Below are positions 1 through 9,903 of a stretch of DNA of 51,040 nt, piece after piece. Made by a program: the position numbers and the translations under genes. Numbering within the stretch: position 1 is the first letter of the stretch; every line of letters begins with the position of its first letter. Origin of the DNA: Candidatus Dadabacteria bacterium (GTDB taxonomy: Bacteria > Bdellovibrionota_C > UBA2361 > J046); contig RFHI01000259.1 of the NCBI GenBank assembly GCA_003696425.1, positions 1 to 51,040 on the forward strand. Direction: 5' to 3'. Below the pieces are notes generated by a model. It was not told the DNA's origin, searched no databases, and was given only the letters and a program-made list of their open reading frames with translations.

Positions 1-2
1 AA

Positions 3-899
3 AAATATCTGGTCCCCAGACAGCTTGAGGAGAACGGCCTGGCCGGCCAGAAAATTGCTTTTCAGAAAAATGCACTTAAGTTTTTAATAGAGCATTACAC
101 CCGTGAGTCGGGTGTAAGAAACCTTGAACGCGAGATTGCCTCGCTCTGCCGCAAACTGGCGCGTCGTTTTGCTGAAAATAAAAAGCTCACCCGCAGAGTA
201 ACCCCGAAACTGGTGCGTGAGCTGCTTGGTGTTACCAGATTTGATCCGGAGCCTGACGAAGATCGCGATGCGGTTGGGCTTGCGCGCGGGCTGGCCTGGA
301 CAGTTTATGGTGGTGAAGTAATGCCGGTTGAGGCTTCAGTTGCAAAAGGAGCGGGAAATCTCTCACTTACCGGCCAGCTCGGTGATGTAATGCAGGAGTC
401 GGCCCGGGCTGCCCTCTTTTATGCCAGGGCAAATGTCGATCTGCTTGGAATCGATAAAAATTTTCACCAGAAGTTTGATTTTCATGTGCATGTTCCGGCC
501 GGGGCGACTCCCAAGGACGGACCGTCTGCAGGTATTACTATAGCTACCGCGCTTGTATCGGCTCTTACCGGAAGAAAGGTTGCCCGTGATATTGCCATGA
601 CAGGAGAAATTACCCTGCGGGGTAACGTGTTGCCGGTTGGCGGGCTTAAGGAGAAATCACTGGCAGCCTTAAGACACGGTATTAAACGCATAATAATTCC
701 CTTTGCCAACATAAAAGATCTTGAAGAGATTCCTCCTGAGCAGCGCAGGAAAATTAAATTTATCCCGGTAAAACATATCGCAGAGGTACTTGAAATTGCT
801 CTACTTGATAGACGTGCGGGTGCTCGGGCTGGTAAGGCAGCAAAGGAACAGGGAAAGCGCAGAGGAAAAAAGGCATCTGTAAGAGTTTCTGTCAGTTAA
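3..899 (+). CDS. lon: ATP-dependent Lon protease, C-terminal part (5' end outside window)
   Basis: Frame 3 is open from the window edge (KYLVPRQLEENGL...). Lon P-domain signatures present: GNLSLTGQLGDVMQESARAAL, PKDGPSAGITIATALVSALTG (catalytic Ser), TGEITLRGNVLPVGGLKEK (Lys dyad). Confidence 0.97.
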   Translation, partial: KYLVPRQLEENGLAGQKIAFQKNALKFLIEHYTRESGVRNLEREIASLCRKLARRFAENKKLTRRVTPKLVRELLGVTRFDPEPDEDRDAVGLARGLAWTVYGGEVMPVEASVAKGAGNLSLTGQLGDVMQESARAALFYARANVDLLGIDKNFHQKFDFHVHVPAGATPKDGPSAGITIATALVSALTGRKVARDIAMTGEITLRGNVLPVGGLKEKSLAALRHGIKRIIIPFANIKDLEEIPPEQRRKIKFIPVKHIAEVLEIALLDRRAGARAGKAAKEQGKRRGKKASVRVSVS

Positions 900-901
900 T
901 C

Positions 902-1906
902 ATGTTCCTTAATTGTAAAAGACTGCTTAAAGTACTTTTTGTTGCAGTGGTTTTGTTTTGTAACAGTGCGGCTGCTGATGAGTTGTGTTTTTACGTAAAC
1001 TCATCGGGAAAAGTTAAGCAGGTTAATTCAAAAAAAGATATTCCTGGAAAGTACAGAAAATCTGCCCGCTGTGTTAAGGCACCAGGCAGTAGTAATCTCG
1101 CTGCTCCGCAGGATGTGGAGCTTGAAGGGACCACGCGGCATGAAAATATGGCCTCCTCTGTAGGGCGCATTCACCTTCGCTGGCCCAGAAAGGTTGAGAA
1201 AATTTTTGGCAGAACTCCGCAGCGTGCCATGGCAGATGCAGCACGGGCTGTAAGCCGCGCCCTTAAAAAAGGTGGTTGGCCGATAGAATTACAGCGGCTT
1301 GATATTGAGTGGCAGGTGGTTTTTCTTGATGAAAATCTTCCGGAGCACCAGATTCCTTCATATCTGGTAAATAACTGTCATCCCGGCTGGATGACTCCGC
1401 CTGCAAATATTTATATTGTTGCCCAGCGGGCAGCTGCGGGTTGTGGAGGTGGCAGGGTAAGTACCTCTGAAGCTGATGCTCGCCTGGCCCAGGTGATAAT
1501 CCACGAAATGGGGCATGCGGTTGAATACCAGCTTTTAAAGGACTTTAACCCGCTAAATCGCATGCGCTCTGAGGGTTTTGCCTGCTGGTTCGAGCAGTAT
1601 GCATCGGATTTTTCAAGTGTGATTAAACGCGGCAGGGTAAAGAAGTTTTATATGGCCCTGGCCCGCGAGGCGATTAAGACCAGTCCGGGGAGTTTTTACT
1701 TTCGGGGCTCAGCTTATGACTATGCGCGCGCTTCTCTTTATTTTCATGCAGTCGTAAGTAAAAAACGGATAAGAGGGCTGATGGATGTCTACCGTTTGAT
1801 TAACAGCGACAGAATCCCCTTCTTCCAGGCTGTTGATAAACGCCTTAACTGGTCGAGGAAAAAGCTTGAAAACGAGGCCAGGAAAATCGCCCTGGGTCCT
1901 TTTTAA
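902..1906 (+). CDS. Predicted secreted zinc-metallopeptidase-like protein with DUF4124-like N-terminus
   Basis: Sec-type signal (KRLLKVLFVAVVLFCNSAAA), then FYVNSSGKVKQVNSKKDIPG (DUF4124-like) and an HExxH motif in VIIHEMGHAVEYQL. Starts 2 nt after the lon stop. Confidence 0.6.
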   Translation: MFLNCKRLLKVLFVAVVLFCNSAAADELCFYVNSSGKVKQVNSKKDIPGKYRKSARCVKAPGSSNLAAPQDVELEGTTRHENMASSVGRIHLRWPRKVEKIFGRTPQRAMADAARAVSRALKKGGWPIELQRLDIEWQVVFLDENLPEHQIPSYLVNNCHPGWMTPPANIYIVAQRAAAGCGGGRVSTSEADARLAQVIIHEMGHAVEYQLLKDFNPLNRMRSEGFACWFEQYASDFSSVIKRGRVKKFYMALAREAIKTSPGSFYFRGSAYDYARASLYFHAVVSKKRIRGLMDVYRLINSDRIPFFQAVDKRLNWSRKKLENEARKIALGPF

Positions 1907-1986
1907 TTTATTTTGTGTTTTGACTGAAAAGTTCAGCCTGTTAAAATAGTTCCTGGAACTTTGGTACGCAGTAAAATTGTGTAGTT

Positions 1987-2994
1987 GTGGATCCTGGTAG
2001 CGCTTCTCAAATAATTTCCGTGGAATCGTCCCGGGCTTCAGTAGGGGAGGCCGGCACATCTTATGATGGGATAAGAACGCCCCCGCGGCAGCAGGTTGTT
2101 CTTCCCACCTTTGAACTTCCCAGACGTTATCCGCATTCGCCCGATTCTGGCTTCAAAAAAGAAGATGAGATGGTTCGCTTTGAGGGAATTACTGCGATTG
2201 GAACTGATCTCGATGGGGTTTGGCTTAACTACCGTGATTATGCTGAAAGTGCCAGCCAGCTAATGCTGGCCAGGTACGGCATCCACTATCAGTTAGACGA
2301 GCTCAGGCGCTTACGTGAGAATAGCGATGATCTTTTTGAAACCACCATACGACTGGTACTTGAAAAACTCGGACGTGTTGGAGATTTAGATACTGATAAT
2401 AAATTGCGCGATGAGCTGGTAGCAATTGAAAAGGAAAAATTCGGACACTTTCGCGATATTTTGCTTGTTTGTGATATTGCCAGAGACTGGCTGAATAGTG
2501 AGTTACCTGTGCCGTTTTTTGCAGCTACCAATCGCATGCCTGATGCTGCCTTTGAAGGCATTTATCATATAGGCATAGAGAGACTGGCCGATGCTTACGT
2601 AAGTCAGGATCCTCTACGGGGTATTCGACGTAAGCCGGAGGCTGACATGTTTGTTGAAGCCATGAATCGTTTAAATCTTTCAGGAAAAGTTATTTATCTT
2701 GAGGACACCCCTTCACATCATGCAGAGCTGAAGAAAAATGTGCTTAATGCTACAGATGGGCGGATTGAGATTGTGCCGATAGGTATATTGCCTCCAGGAT
2801 TTGGATACAGCAAGCAGTTTGAAGATTTACATTTTAAGGGCGGCGCTGTAGCAGTATTTCCGACTGTTACCCATTTTTTCAAGGATCTTGCAAAAGGGCT
2901 GAAGAAGTTCTGGCTCCACGAGCTGATTAAAGAGGATATGCAGCTTCACCGCCGGTCGCTGGGCCGACAGATGGGGGGACGCTGGGAAGTTTAG
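1987..2994 (+). CDS. HAD-superfamily hydrolase-like protein (start may instead be ATG at 2170)
   Basis: HAD motif I-like TDLDGVWLNY, Lys motif RRKPEADMF, acidic motif VIYLEDTPSHH. The first 61 aa from the GTG start are low-complexity and precede an in-frame ATG at 2170. Confidence 0.6.
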   Translation: MDPGSASQIISVESSRASVGEAGTSYDGIRTPPRQQVVLPTFELPRRYPHSPDSGFKKEDEMVRFEGITAIGTDLDGVWLNYRDYAESASQLMLARYGIHYQLDELRRLRENSDDLFETTIRLVLEKLGRVGDLDTDNKLRDELVAIEKEKFGHFRDILLVCDIARDWLNSELPVPFFAATNRMPDAAFEGIYHIGIERLADAYVSQDPLRGIRRKPEADMFVEAMNRLNLSGKVIYLEDTPSHHAELKKNVLNATDGRIEIVPIGILPPGFGYSKQFEDLHFKGGAVAVFPTVTHFFKDLAKGLKKFWLHELIKEDMQLHRRSLGRQMGGRWEV

Positions 2995-3202
2995 CAAAGG
3001 CTTCTTTTAAGTACATCATCTCAAATGTTTCACGACTGATAATGAGGCTGGCGACTTTGCTAACCGTCTTGCTAAATACTTACCGTTGTTTGTCTGGTTG
3101 GTTTATACAATGATCTTTGCCTGCTATGTACCCATTAACAGAAGAAGCTAAGTATAAGATAGTTTTCACACGATCTCTTTTTTCTGCTGTTACAGCATGT
3201 TT

Positions 3203-4708
3203 TTAGCGTTTCAATCTTAATACCCAAACTTTTCCAAAGTGTTTTATCTTAACTGGTTTATACCCATATTGTTTAAATATATTTACAAATATGTTGCTGA
3301 TTTCTACATCGTTAAAGGAAATTATATCACTTCCCATAACAGTTAGAGTTATGTGTGAGCTAATAACAGGTTCAATTTTGTCTTTCCAGTACTCTCTTGA
3401 TTCAGGAGAGGCAGGAGCCAGAGGCAGCAATATCAATGGATCCTGGTACCTGTAAAAATAAAGAGGAGCGCTAAGATAATCGTGGTGTGATTTATTCTTC
3501 AGCCAGTCTACATTCTGACTTTCCACCAGAGCGGAGTAATACAGCAATGGCGTTCTATCTACTGAAGGTATCGTAGAAAGATATTTTACAGCATCGCGAT
3601 AGTTTTCTGTTCTGATAGACCTGCTGAAATCAAATAATGTAGCTGTGATAATAAATATCGCAATTAGTGTGCGTTTAGTCTTTTCGGGGGCTATCTGGCT
3701 AATCAATGTAGCCATAACCAGGGCGGCGGCTGGTTCTGTCCAGTAGGTATACTGTTCTTTAAATAATGAACTTGCTGACAACAACACAGATAGCAGATAT
3801 AAAAGTGGTGCGGGCGCGAGCAGCCATATTAAAATCCAAGACAACTTTCTGCTGAATAAAGTTTTAACTGCCTTCTTCAGGTATAACTTTCCTGGTGTCA
3901 CAACTATAGTGTACAGGTAAGCCAGCAAAAGAATTATCGGTGTATATGGACGTATTACGGAAGTCATTAGCTGATATGTTGTAATAACACCGTTAACGGC
4001 TAACAGGTTCATCCTGTTGTGAATATAAAGCAGATGATAAATGCCGGGGCTGGTAAGTACGGCCATTGCCAAGAGTATGACTATTACTTTCAATGCATTT
4101 AGAGAGGGCCTGGGCTTAAATGTTAAGAATATAACAATGTGAATTAGCCCAACCGCCCCATAAAGATAATGACTGTAAAATGCCAATAGATATGTCAGGG
4201 CATAAAATAACAAAGCCCGGCGCTTTGCTTTTAAGAGCCAGAGAAGTAAGTAATAGATTGAAGCCACTGAGAATAACAGAGCTAGGCAGTAAGGGCGGAC
4301 ATTGCTGGCCGCAAAGGTAGAACCTTCCAGCGTTATGAATATTCCTGTAGCTGAGATTGCCGACAGACGATCAAGAAGTAAATTTCCGAGCCTGTAGACT
4401 ATTATTGCACTGGCTGCAGTGCATATTACAGACGGAATCCGAAGCCCAAATTCGCTGTTGCCTGCAACGAGACGGGCAAAATATAGGATGACATAATATA
4501 AAGGGCTCTGTCCCTGGTATTTAAATGCTCTTAGAACAGTTTCGTATAAGCTGCCACTGGATGTCCAGTATGCAAGCGCCTCATCGAGCCATACAGATTC
4601 AAATAGCCTGTGTCCCCATATCCATGTAGCGCATAGAACGATCAAGTAGATTAGCCTATCATCACTGAGAGTGTGTGTAGTACCGCTTTGTGAGTTGTCG
4701 GTCATCAA
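3203..4708 (-). CDS. GT-C family integral membrane glycosyltransferase (PMT/ArnT-like)
   Basis: 501 aa, many hydrophobic helices, N-terminal acidic motif FESVWLDEALAYW and LRAFKYQGQSPLYYVILYFARLV typical of PMT_2-type glycosyltransferases. Confidence 0.75.
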   Translation of the reverse strand: MMTDNSQSGTTHTLSDDRLIYLIVLCATWIWGHRLFESVWLDEALAYWTSSGSLYETVLRAFKYQGQSPLYYVILYFARLVAGNSEFGLRIPSVICTAASAIIVYRLGNLLLDRLSAISATGIFITLEGSTFAASNVRPYCLALLFSVASIYYLLLWLLKAKRRALLFYALTYLLAFYSHYLYGAVGLIHIVIFLTFKPRPSLNALKVIVILLAMAVLTSPGIYHLLYIHNRMNLLAVNGVITTYQLMTSVIRPYTPIILLLAYLYTIVVTPGKLYLKKAVKTLFSRKLSWILIWLLAPAPLLYLLSVLLSASSLFKEQYTYWTEPAAALVMATLISQIAPEKTKRTLIAIFIITATLFDFSRSIRTENYRDAVKYLSTIPSVDRTPLLYYSALVESQNVDWLKNKSHHDYLSAPLYFYRYQDPLILLPLAPASPESREYWKDKIEPVISSHITLTVMGSDIISFNDVEISNIFVNIFKQYGYKPVKIKHFGKVWVLRLKR

Positions 4709-4796
4709 TTATTTAATAGTTCTTTGGTTAATGTGACTGATGGTTCTATTATCACCGGACTGCATGCCGGCATCAATCTTTAATTTTTTTGGGCCA

Positions 4797-5363
4797 TTAA
4801 GTCTTTTGTTTAGTATTCTGCAGTAGATTGCCAAGAGTGACCCTGCTCTTAACAGATTCTTCAAACCCGGGTGTCTTTCCGCAAATTTTACAGCTGCCGT
4901 CATCCTTTCGTGGAGGTTTAAGATAGAAGCGCAGTGCCAGGATAATGCTTTCCTGAAGAATCTCTTCTAAGTCTATGTGGTCTCCATTATAATATATCAG
5001 CCCGATATCATCGCTGTATTCATCATTATCTTGAATAAAATCAGGTCGGTGCTTGAATATATAATCAGCTCGTACTGTTAACTGTTGTTCGACAGGTTCT
5101 GCGCACAGGGCGCACGGCTGAATATATGTACTTGTTACACTGCCGCAAGATTCAGCACCATCAACATTTCTAGTAATTTCAAGATCTACTCTGGGTTCTA
5201 GTGTAAAGAGAATATCATTGTCTCTGCCTTCCATCATGCGGCGGTTTAGTGCCTCAAGCGAAAGCGTATCTGAAATTTTTAATCCTTCCGGTGGTATGGA
5301 ACTTATTCGAATTTTCATGATTTTGTACTCCTGCCCGGCATTTATACCCTGAAAATCGTTCAT
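4797..5363 (-). CDS. yceD: DUF177 / YceD-family protein (start may be internal, MKIRISSIPPEG)
   Basis: Pattern PCALCAEPVEQQLTVRADYIF ... IDLEEILQESIILALRFYLKPPRKDDGSCKICGK matches the YceD/DUF177 family, including the Cys pairs. Confidence 0.8.
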   Translation of the reverse strand: MNDFQGINAGQEYKIMKIRISSIPPEGLKISDTLSLEALNRRMMEGRDNDILFTLEPRVDLEITRNVDGAESCGSVTSTYIQPCALCAEPVEQQLTVRADYIFKHRPDFIQDNDEYSDDIGLIYYNGDHIDLEEILQESIILALRFYLKPPRKDDGSCKICGKTPGFEESVKSRVTLGNLLQNTKQKT

Positions 5364-5593
5364 ATTAAAGTGTAATCCTGTTATAGTTAGGCGAGTGTCT
5401 ATTCAGACATAAATACGACTGGCTAAGATTTTAACCAGGCAACTTATTCGATATGCTGTCGAATCTATCCGGTAGCACGGGTAGTGTTTTAAACAGGCAA
5501 ATATACCGGCAGCTTTTGATGCCCGTTGCATTTTTTTGAAGCTGCTGATTATTATAGATTGTATAAACTTTATTATTGGAGAGTAGAACACAA

Positions 5594-6049
5594 ATGAGCG
5601 TTAATAAAGTAATACTGCTTGGCAACCTCGGAAAAGATCCTGAACTACGTTACACAGCATCGCAGATCCCTGTATGCAGCTTCAGTATGGCAACTAACGA
5701 GCGCAGAAAAGACCAGTCCGGCAATTGGAGCGACCACACCGAGTGGCATAATATTGTGACTTTCGGTAAAACTGCTGAAAACTGTGCCCAGTATCTGAAA
5801 AAAGGGCGACAGGTTTATGTTGAAGGTAGGCTTCAGACGCGCAAGTGGGAAGATAAAGAGGGGCGCGCAAGGTATACAACAGAAGTCCTTGCAAACACAG
5901 TTCAGTTTATAGGCAGCCGCGCTGATGAAGCAGTTGAAAAAACTTCGAGTGCCTTAGATTCAGTAAAACCGGCTGACGAGGTTGCAGCAGCTGCTGTAGC
6001 CGCTGGTGCTGAAGATATCACATTTGACGACGACGATATCCCCTTTTAA
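5594..6049 (+). CDS. ssb: Single-stranded DNA-binding protein
   Basis: [71 protein letters not shown] plus acidic tail DDDDIPF. ATG at 5594 preferred over the ORF start at 5576. Confidence 0.97.
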   Translation: MSVNKVILLGNLGKDPELRYTASQIPVCSFSMATNERRKDQSGNWSDHTEWHNIVTFGKTAENCAQYLKKGRQVYVEGRLQTRKWEDKEGRARYTTEVLANTVQFIGSRADEAVEKTSSALDSVKPADEVAAAAVAAGAEDITFDDDDIPF

Positions 6050-6060
6050 AGCAGCAGGGT

Positions 6061-7119
6061 TTGGATAGAGCCGGTCGCTTTAAAGCAGCTTTAACAACAT
6101 TAGTGCTAACAGTATTGCTGTGTGTTCAGGCAGCTAAAAGCGACCCTCTTCATCAGATTGAATTTATTATAGATCTTTCAAGCTCAATGTCCGAATCACT
6201 CGGCGGGCACAGTAAAATTGATCTTTTGCGCGGGCTTTTAAAGGACGGGTTTTTCAGTGCCCCCCCTGGCTCGCTTGTAGCGCTTAGAGTCTTTGGCCAC
6301 AGGGCATCTGAATACGAACACGATAAAAGCTGTACAGATAGTGAGCTGGTTCTTCCGTTTCAGCCCAACGGGCTTTCACAAATTAGTCAGGTTTTATCAA
6401 AGTTAAAACCGCACGGTTACAGTCCGCTTGCATATTCAATCAGAAAAGCTGCAGCAGATTTTACTGATGATGCAGAGGTTATTCGCACTTTAGTAATTAT
6501 TAGCGATGGTCAGGATACCTGTGGTGGCGACCCGCTTAAGACTGTTAAGACGCTCAAAGAAAAAGGTTATGACATCAGGCTTCATATAATCGGCTTGGGA
6601 GTTAAAGATAAAACCGCAGAAGTTTTTAAACGAGTTGCTGAAGCTGGAAGAGGAAGTTTCCACAGAGTTAACGGCCCTGCTGAGTTCAGCGTTACTATGC
6701 AGCTGGTCTTTGAAGAGATTGCTGAGAGCAGGCCAGCCGCAAGTTACGGCGACCTGGGCCGAAGCGATGATGCCGGCTCTTCGCCACAGGAAGCTATGCC
6801 GATTCAGGTAAGGAGCTATGATAACAGTTTTCTTGGCGGTGAAGACAGAAGCGATGTGTATGAATTTTATGGAAGAGTGGGGCAGAAATATTACGTAGAT
6901 CTATACCTTCAGAGCCTGCAGAGTGGTGTTTCAGTGAAAATAACTGACTCTGATGGAGAAGTTTTACTTGATGAAAAATCTTCTGCCGGCCAGAAGCTTA
7001 AGGGCTCAATCTTTCAGATAGAAAAGAACGGAAGCTATTATATTATCGTTGTGCCCACAAAGGAGCTGCCACAAAAAACAGCTTATTCAATTGAGCTTGC
7101 CCGGCAGACAGATTACTAG
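6061..7119 (+). CDS. Secreted von Willebrand factor A-domain protein with C-terminal pre-peptidase C-like domain
   Basis: TTG start, signal peptide, MIDAS motif IIDLSSSMSES, VIISDGQDTCGG. The C-terminal region DRSDVYEFYGRVGQKYYVDLYLQSLQSGVSVKITDSDG resembles PPC domains. Confidence 0.75.
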   Translation: MDRAGRFKAALTTLVLTVLLCVQAAKSDPLHQIEFIIDLSSSMSESLGGHSKIDLLRGLLKDGFFSAPPGSLVALRVFGHRASEYEHDKSCTDSELVLPFQPNGLSQISQVLSKLKPHGYSPLAYSIRKAAADFTDDAEVIRTLVIISDGQDTCGGDPLKTVKTLKEKGYDIRLHIIGLGVKDKTAEVFKRVAEAGRGSFHRVNGPAEFSVTMQLVFEEIAESRPAASYGDLGRSDDAGSSPQEAMPIQVRSYDNSFLGGEDRSDVYEFYGRVGQKYYVDLYLQSLQSGVSVKITDSDGEVLLDEKSSAGQKLKGSIFQIEKNGSYYIIVVPTKELPQKTAYSIELARQTDY

Positions 7120-8210
7120 AAAATCAAAGTGTCATCAGGTGCGTGTCTTTCAGGCAAAAATTCTCTAGTTGATAGGGGATTAAAAATTAACTTGAGAGAG
7201 TCACCAGCAATATCTTTAATTACAACAGGTTGTTCATTTATAAGCGGTGCATCGAGGCCACTTTCGAATGTCTTGGGAGCTTTAAATATCCTGGCTTCGT
7301 CCCACAGGTTTTTAGAAATGAATGTATTTAAAAGCCTGCTTCCGCCTTCGACTAACAGTGAGAGTATCTTACGCCGGTATAAATCACCTAAAAGGTTTTC
7401 CAAAAGATTTTCGTCAAATTTAATCTTTGTGTACTGTTTTGATCCTGAAATTTTCTCAAGCTGTTCGTTTACAATAATAGTTTCATAAGGGTCGTTTAAA
7501 AGCTTAAGCTGGTCATTAAGGCGGAGGGTGCGATCGAGTACTATTCTTAGCGGTTGCCTTACTGCAGGGATATGCCGCACGGTCAGCTCAGGATTATCGT
7601 AAAAGGCTGTGTTTGTGCCCACCATTACAGCGCTTTCCTGTAGCCGCCAGTGGTGAACAAGTTTGCGGGACTGCTGAGAGCTTATCCATTTAGAGCTGTA
7701 GTCTTCTCTGGCTATGAAGCCATCAGCAGTTTCAGCCCACTTTAGAATAATGTATGGACGCTTCAAGCTGTTAAAAAGATAAAAGCGGCGGTTAAAGTAT
7801 TTGCATTCTTCCTCCAGGACTCCGCAGATAACATTGATGTTATGTTCTTTAAGAGATTCTATCCCTCTGCCGGCAACCTCCGGGTTGTTATCAGCCGCAC
7901 CGATTATTACTGATTTTATACCGCTCTTAATGATTAATTCACTGCAAGGTGGAGTGCGACCCTGGTGACAGCACGGCTCAAGGTTTACATAAAGAGTTGA
8001 ATCTTTAAGGAGCTCTTTATCTTTTACTGCATTAATTACTACAGCTTCAGCGTGAGGCTCACCACAGGCCCTGTGATAGCCCTCTGATATAACTTGGCCG
8101 TTACACACTATTAGCGCTCCCACCATCGGGTTGGGAGAAGTGTGCCCGGCTGCCTTTGCAGCCAGCTCAATACAGCGGCGTATATAGCAGGTGTCTTTTT
8201 TGTCTTGCAA
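7116..8210 (-). CDS. ribD: Bifunctional diaminohydroxyphosphoribosylaminopyrimidine deaminase / reductase
   Basis: Deaminase zinc motifs PHAEAVVI and LEPCCHQGRTPPCSELI; reductase domain KWAETADGFIA and LLVEGGSRLLNTFI. Confidence 0.95.
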   Translation of the reverse strand: MQDKKDTCYIRRCIELAAKAAGHTSPNPMVGALIVCNGQVISEGYHRACGEPHAEAVVINAVKDKELLKDSTLYVNLEPCCHQGRTPPCSELIIKSGIKSVIIGAADNNPEVAGRGIESLKEHNINVICGVLEEECKYFNRRFYLFNSLKRPYIILKWAETADGFIAREDYSSKWISSQQSRKLVHHWRLQESAVMVGTNTAFYDNPELTVRHIPAVRQPLRIVLDRTLRLNDQLKLLNDPYETIIVNEQLEKISGSKQYTKIKFDENLLENLLGDLYRRKILSLLVEGGSRLLNTFISKNLWDEARIFKAPKTFESGLDAPLINEQPVVIKDIAGDSLKLIFNPLSTREFLPERHAPDDTLIF

Positions 8211-8277
8211 GATGCCCTTTATTTATTAATGAAAAGCACATAGTATCAAATTTGAAAAGCAAATTGTAAGCGATATT

Positions 8278-9903
8278 ATGCCTGATAGTAACTATTTTGA
8301 TTTTCTGGTTATCGGGGGCGGTATTGCCGGACTTACCTATGCTCTCGAGGTGGCTGATTACGGTAGTGTGGCGGTCCTCTTTAAGAAGGGCCTAAGTGAC
8401 TCATCGACAGCATGGGCCCAAGGCGGCATTGCTGCTGTAAGCGCTGAGGATGACAGCATTGAGCTACACCTCGAAGATACGCTTCGGGCCGGAGCAGGGC
8501 TATGCAATCCTGAGATTGTAAAGATAGTTGTCAATGAAGGACCGGCAAGAGTAAGAGAGCTCATAGGCAGGGGGGCGCATTTTGATAAAGACGGCGCCAA
8601 TTATCATCTTAACATGGAAGGCGGACATTCGAGACGCAGAATTTTTCATAATGCTGATGCCACTGGATATGAGATACAAAATACACTTTTAAAGCGTGCC
8701 GGTGAGCATTCTTCGATAACGTTTTTCCCGTACGCAAATGCCGTTGACTTAATTACTACCCATAAGCTGGGAGTGGATCGTGAAAACAAGAACAGGGCGG
8801 TTGGTGCTTATATATTGTTTCAGGATGGCTGTATTAAAGCTGTGCTGGCCAAGCACATAATGGTTGCTACAGGTGGTGCAGGTAAGGTTTATCTTTATAC
8901 TTCAAATCCTGATGTAGCTACCGGCGATGGCATTGCTATGTGCTTTCGAGCTGGAGCGCGTGTAGCCAATATGGAGTTTTTCCAGTTTCACCCGACCTGT
9001 CTTTATGATCCGAGAGCCAAAAACTTCCTGATTACGGAGGCTATGCGCGGAGAAGGAGCTGTGCTTAGAAGGCAGGATGGGACAGCATTTATGAAAAAGT
9101 ATCATCCGGATGGAGAGCTTGCGCCGCGTGATGTTGTTGCCCGTGCAATTGACCATGAGATGAAAGCAACTGGTGATGAATATGTGCTGCTTGATATTAC
9201 TTCGCGCAGTGCTGATTTTATTAAGGGTCATTTCCCTACGATTTATGAGCGTTGTTTAAAGCTTGGCTATGACATCACCAGGGAACCAGTTCCGGTAGTA
9301 CCAGCAGCTCATTACTGTTGTGGGGGAGTGTTGTCTGATAAAAATGGCTGTACCGATATTGAGAGGCTCTATGTAGCTGGAGAGTGTGCATGCACCGGGC
9401 TTCACGGTGCTAACCGGCTGGCGTCGAACTCATTACTTGAGGGGCTGGTTTTTGCATATCGGGCAGCAAAACATTCATTAAACACTCAGGGGCTAAATTC
9501 TTCGTTTTCTGTTCCTGATTGGGATCCTGGTTCTGCACGTGACAGTGATGAAGAAGTTGTTATTACCCAGAACTGGGATGAGATCAGAAGATTTATGTTT
9601 AACTATGTTGGCATTGTGCGAACCAATAAGCGTCTTGAGAGGGCGCTTCACCGCGCGGAATTGATAGAGCGGGAGATAAACGAATACTACTGGAACTTTA
9701 CGGTCACCTCCGATCTTTTAGAGCTTAGAAATTTAAGTCTTGTTGCAAGGTTAATTATTAAAAGTGCTATCTGCCGTAAAGAGAGCCGCGGGCTGCATTA
9801 TAATCTTGATTATCCTGAAGCAAGGGATGATCAAAGGGGTAATACAGTCCTTACACCGGTAAGAAACCATGAAAAGATAGAGATTGCGGCAGCTATTGAA
9901 TAA
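8278..9903 (+). CDS. nadB: L-aspartate oxidase
   Basis: FAD motif DFLVIGGGIAGLTYALEVA; SSTAWAQGGIAAV; EGGHSRRRIFHNADATGYEIQNTLL; HFNRAHY-type active-site region (PAAHYCCGGV); GLHGANRLASNSLLEGLVF. Confidence 0.95.
   Translation: MPDSNYFDFLVIGGGIAGLTYALEVADYGSVAVLFKKGLSDSSTAWAQGGIAAVSAEDDSIELHLEDTLRAGAGLCNPEIVKIVVNEGPARVRELIGRGAHFDKDGANYHLNMEGGHSRRRIFHNADATGYEIQNTLLKRAGEHSSITFFPYANAVDLITTHKLGVDRENKNRAVGAYILFQDGCIKAVLAKHIMVATGGAGKVYLYTSNPDVATGDGIAMCFRAGARVANMEFFQFHPTCLYDPRAKNFLITEAMRGEGAVLRRQDGTAFMKKYHPDGELAPRDVVARAIDHEMKATGDEYVLLDITSRSADFIKGHFPTIYERCLKLGYDITREPVPVVPAAHYCCGGVLSDKNGCTDIERLYVAGECACTGLHGANRLASNSLLEGLVFAYRAAKHSLNTQGLNSSFSVPDWDPGSARDSDEEVVITQNWDEIRRFMFNYVGIVRTNKRLERALHRAELIEREINEYYWNFTVTSDLLELRNLSLVARLIIKSAICRKESRGLHYNLDYPEARDDQRGNTVLTPVRNHEKIEIAAAIE

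Noticed and set aside
4709-4903. 64-aa ORF between the GT-C gene and yceD
   Set aside because: Overlaps the 3' end of yceD in another frame and has no recognisable features.
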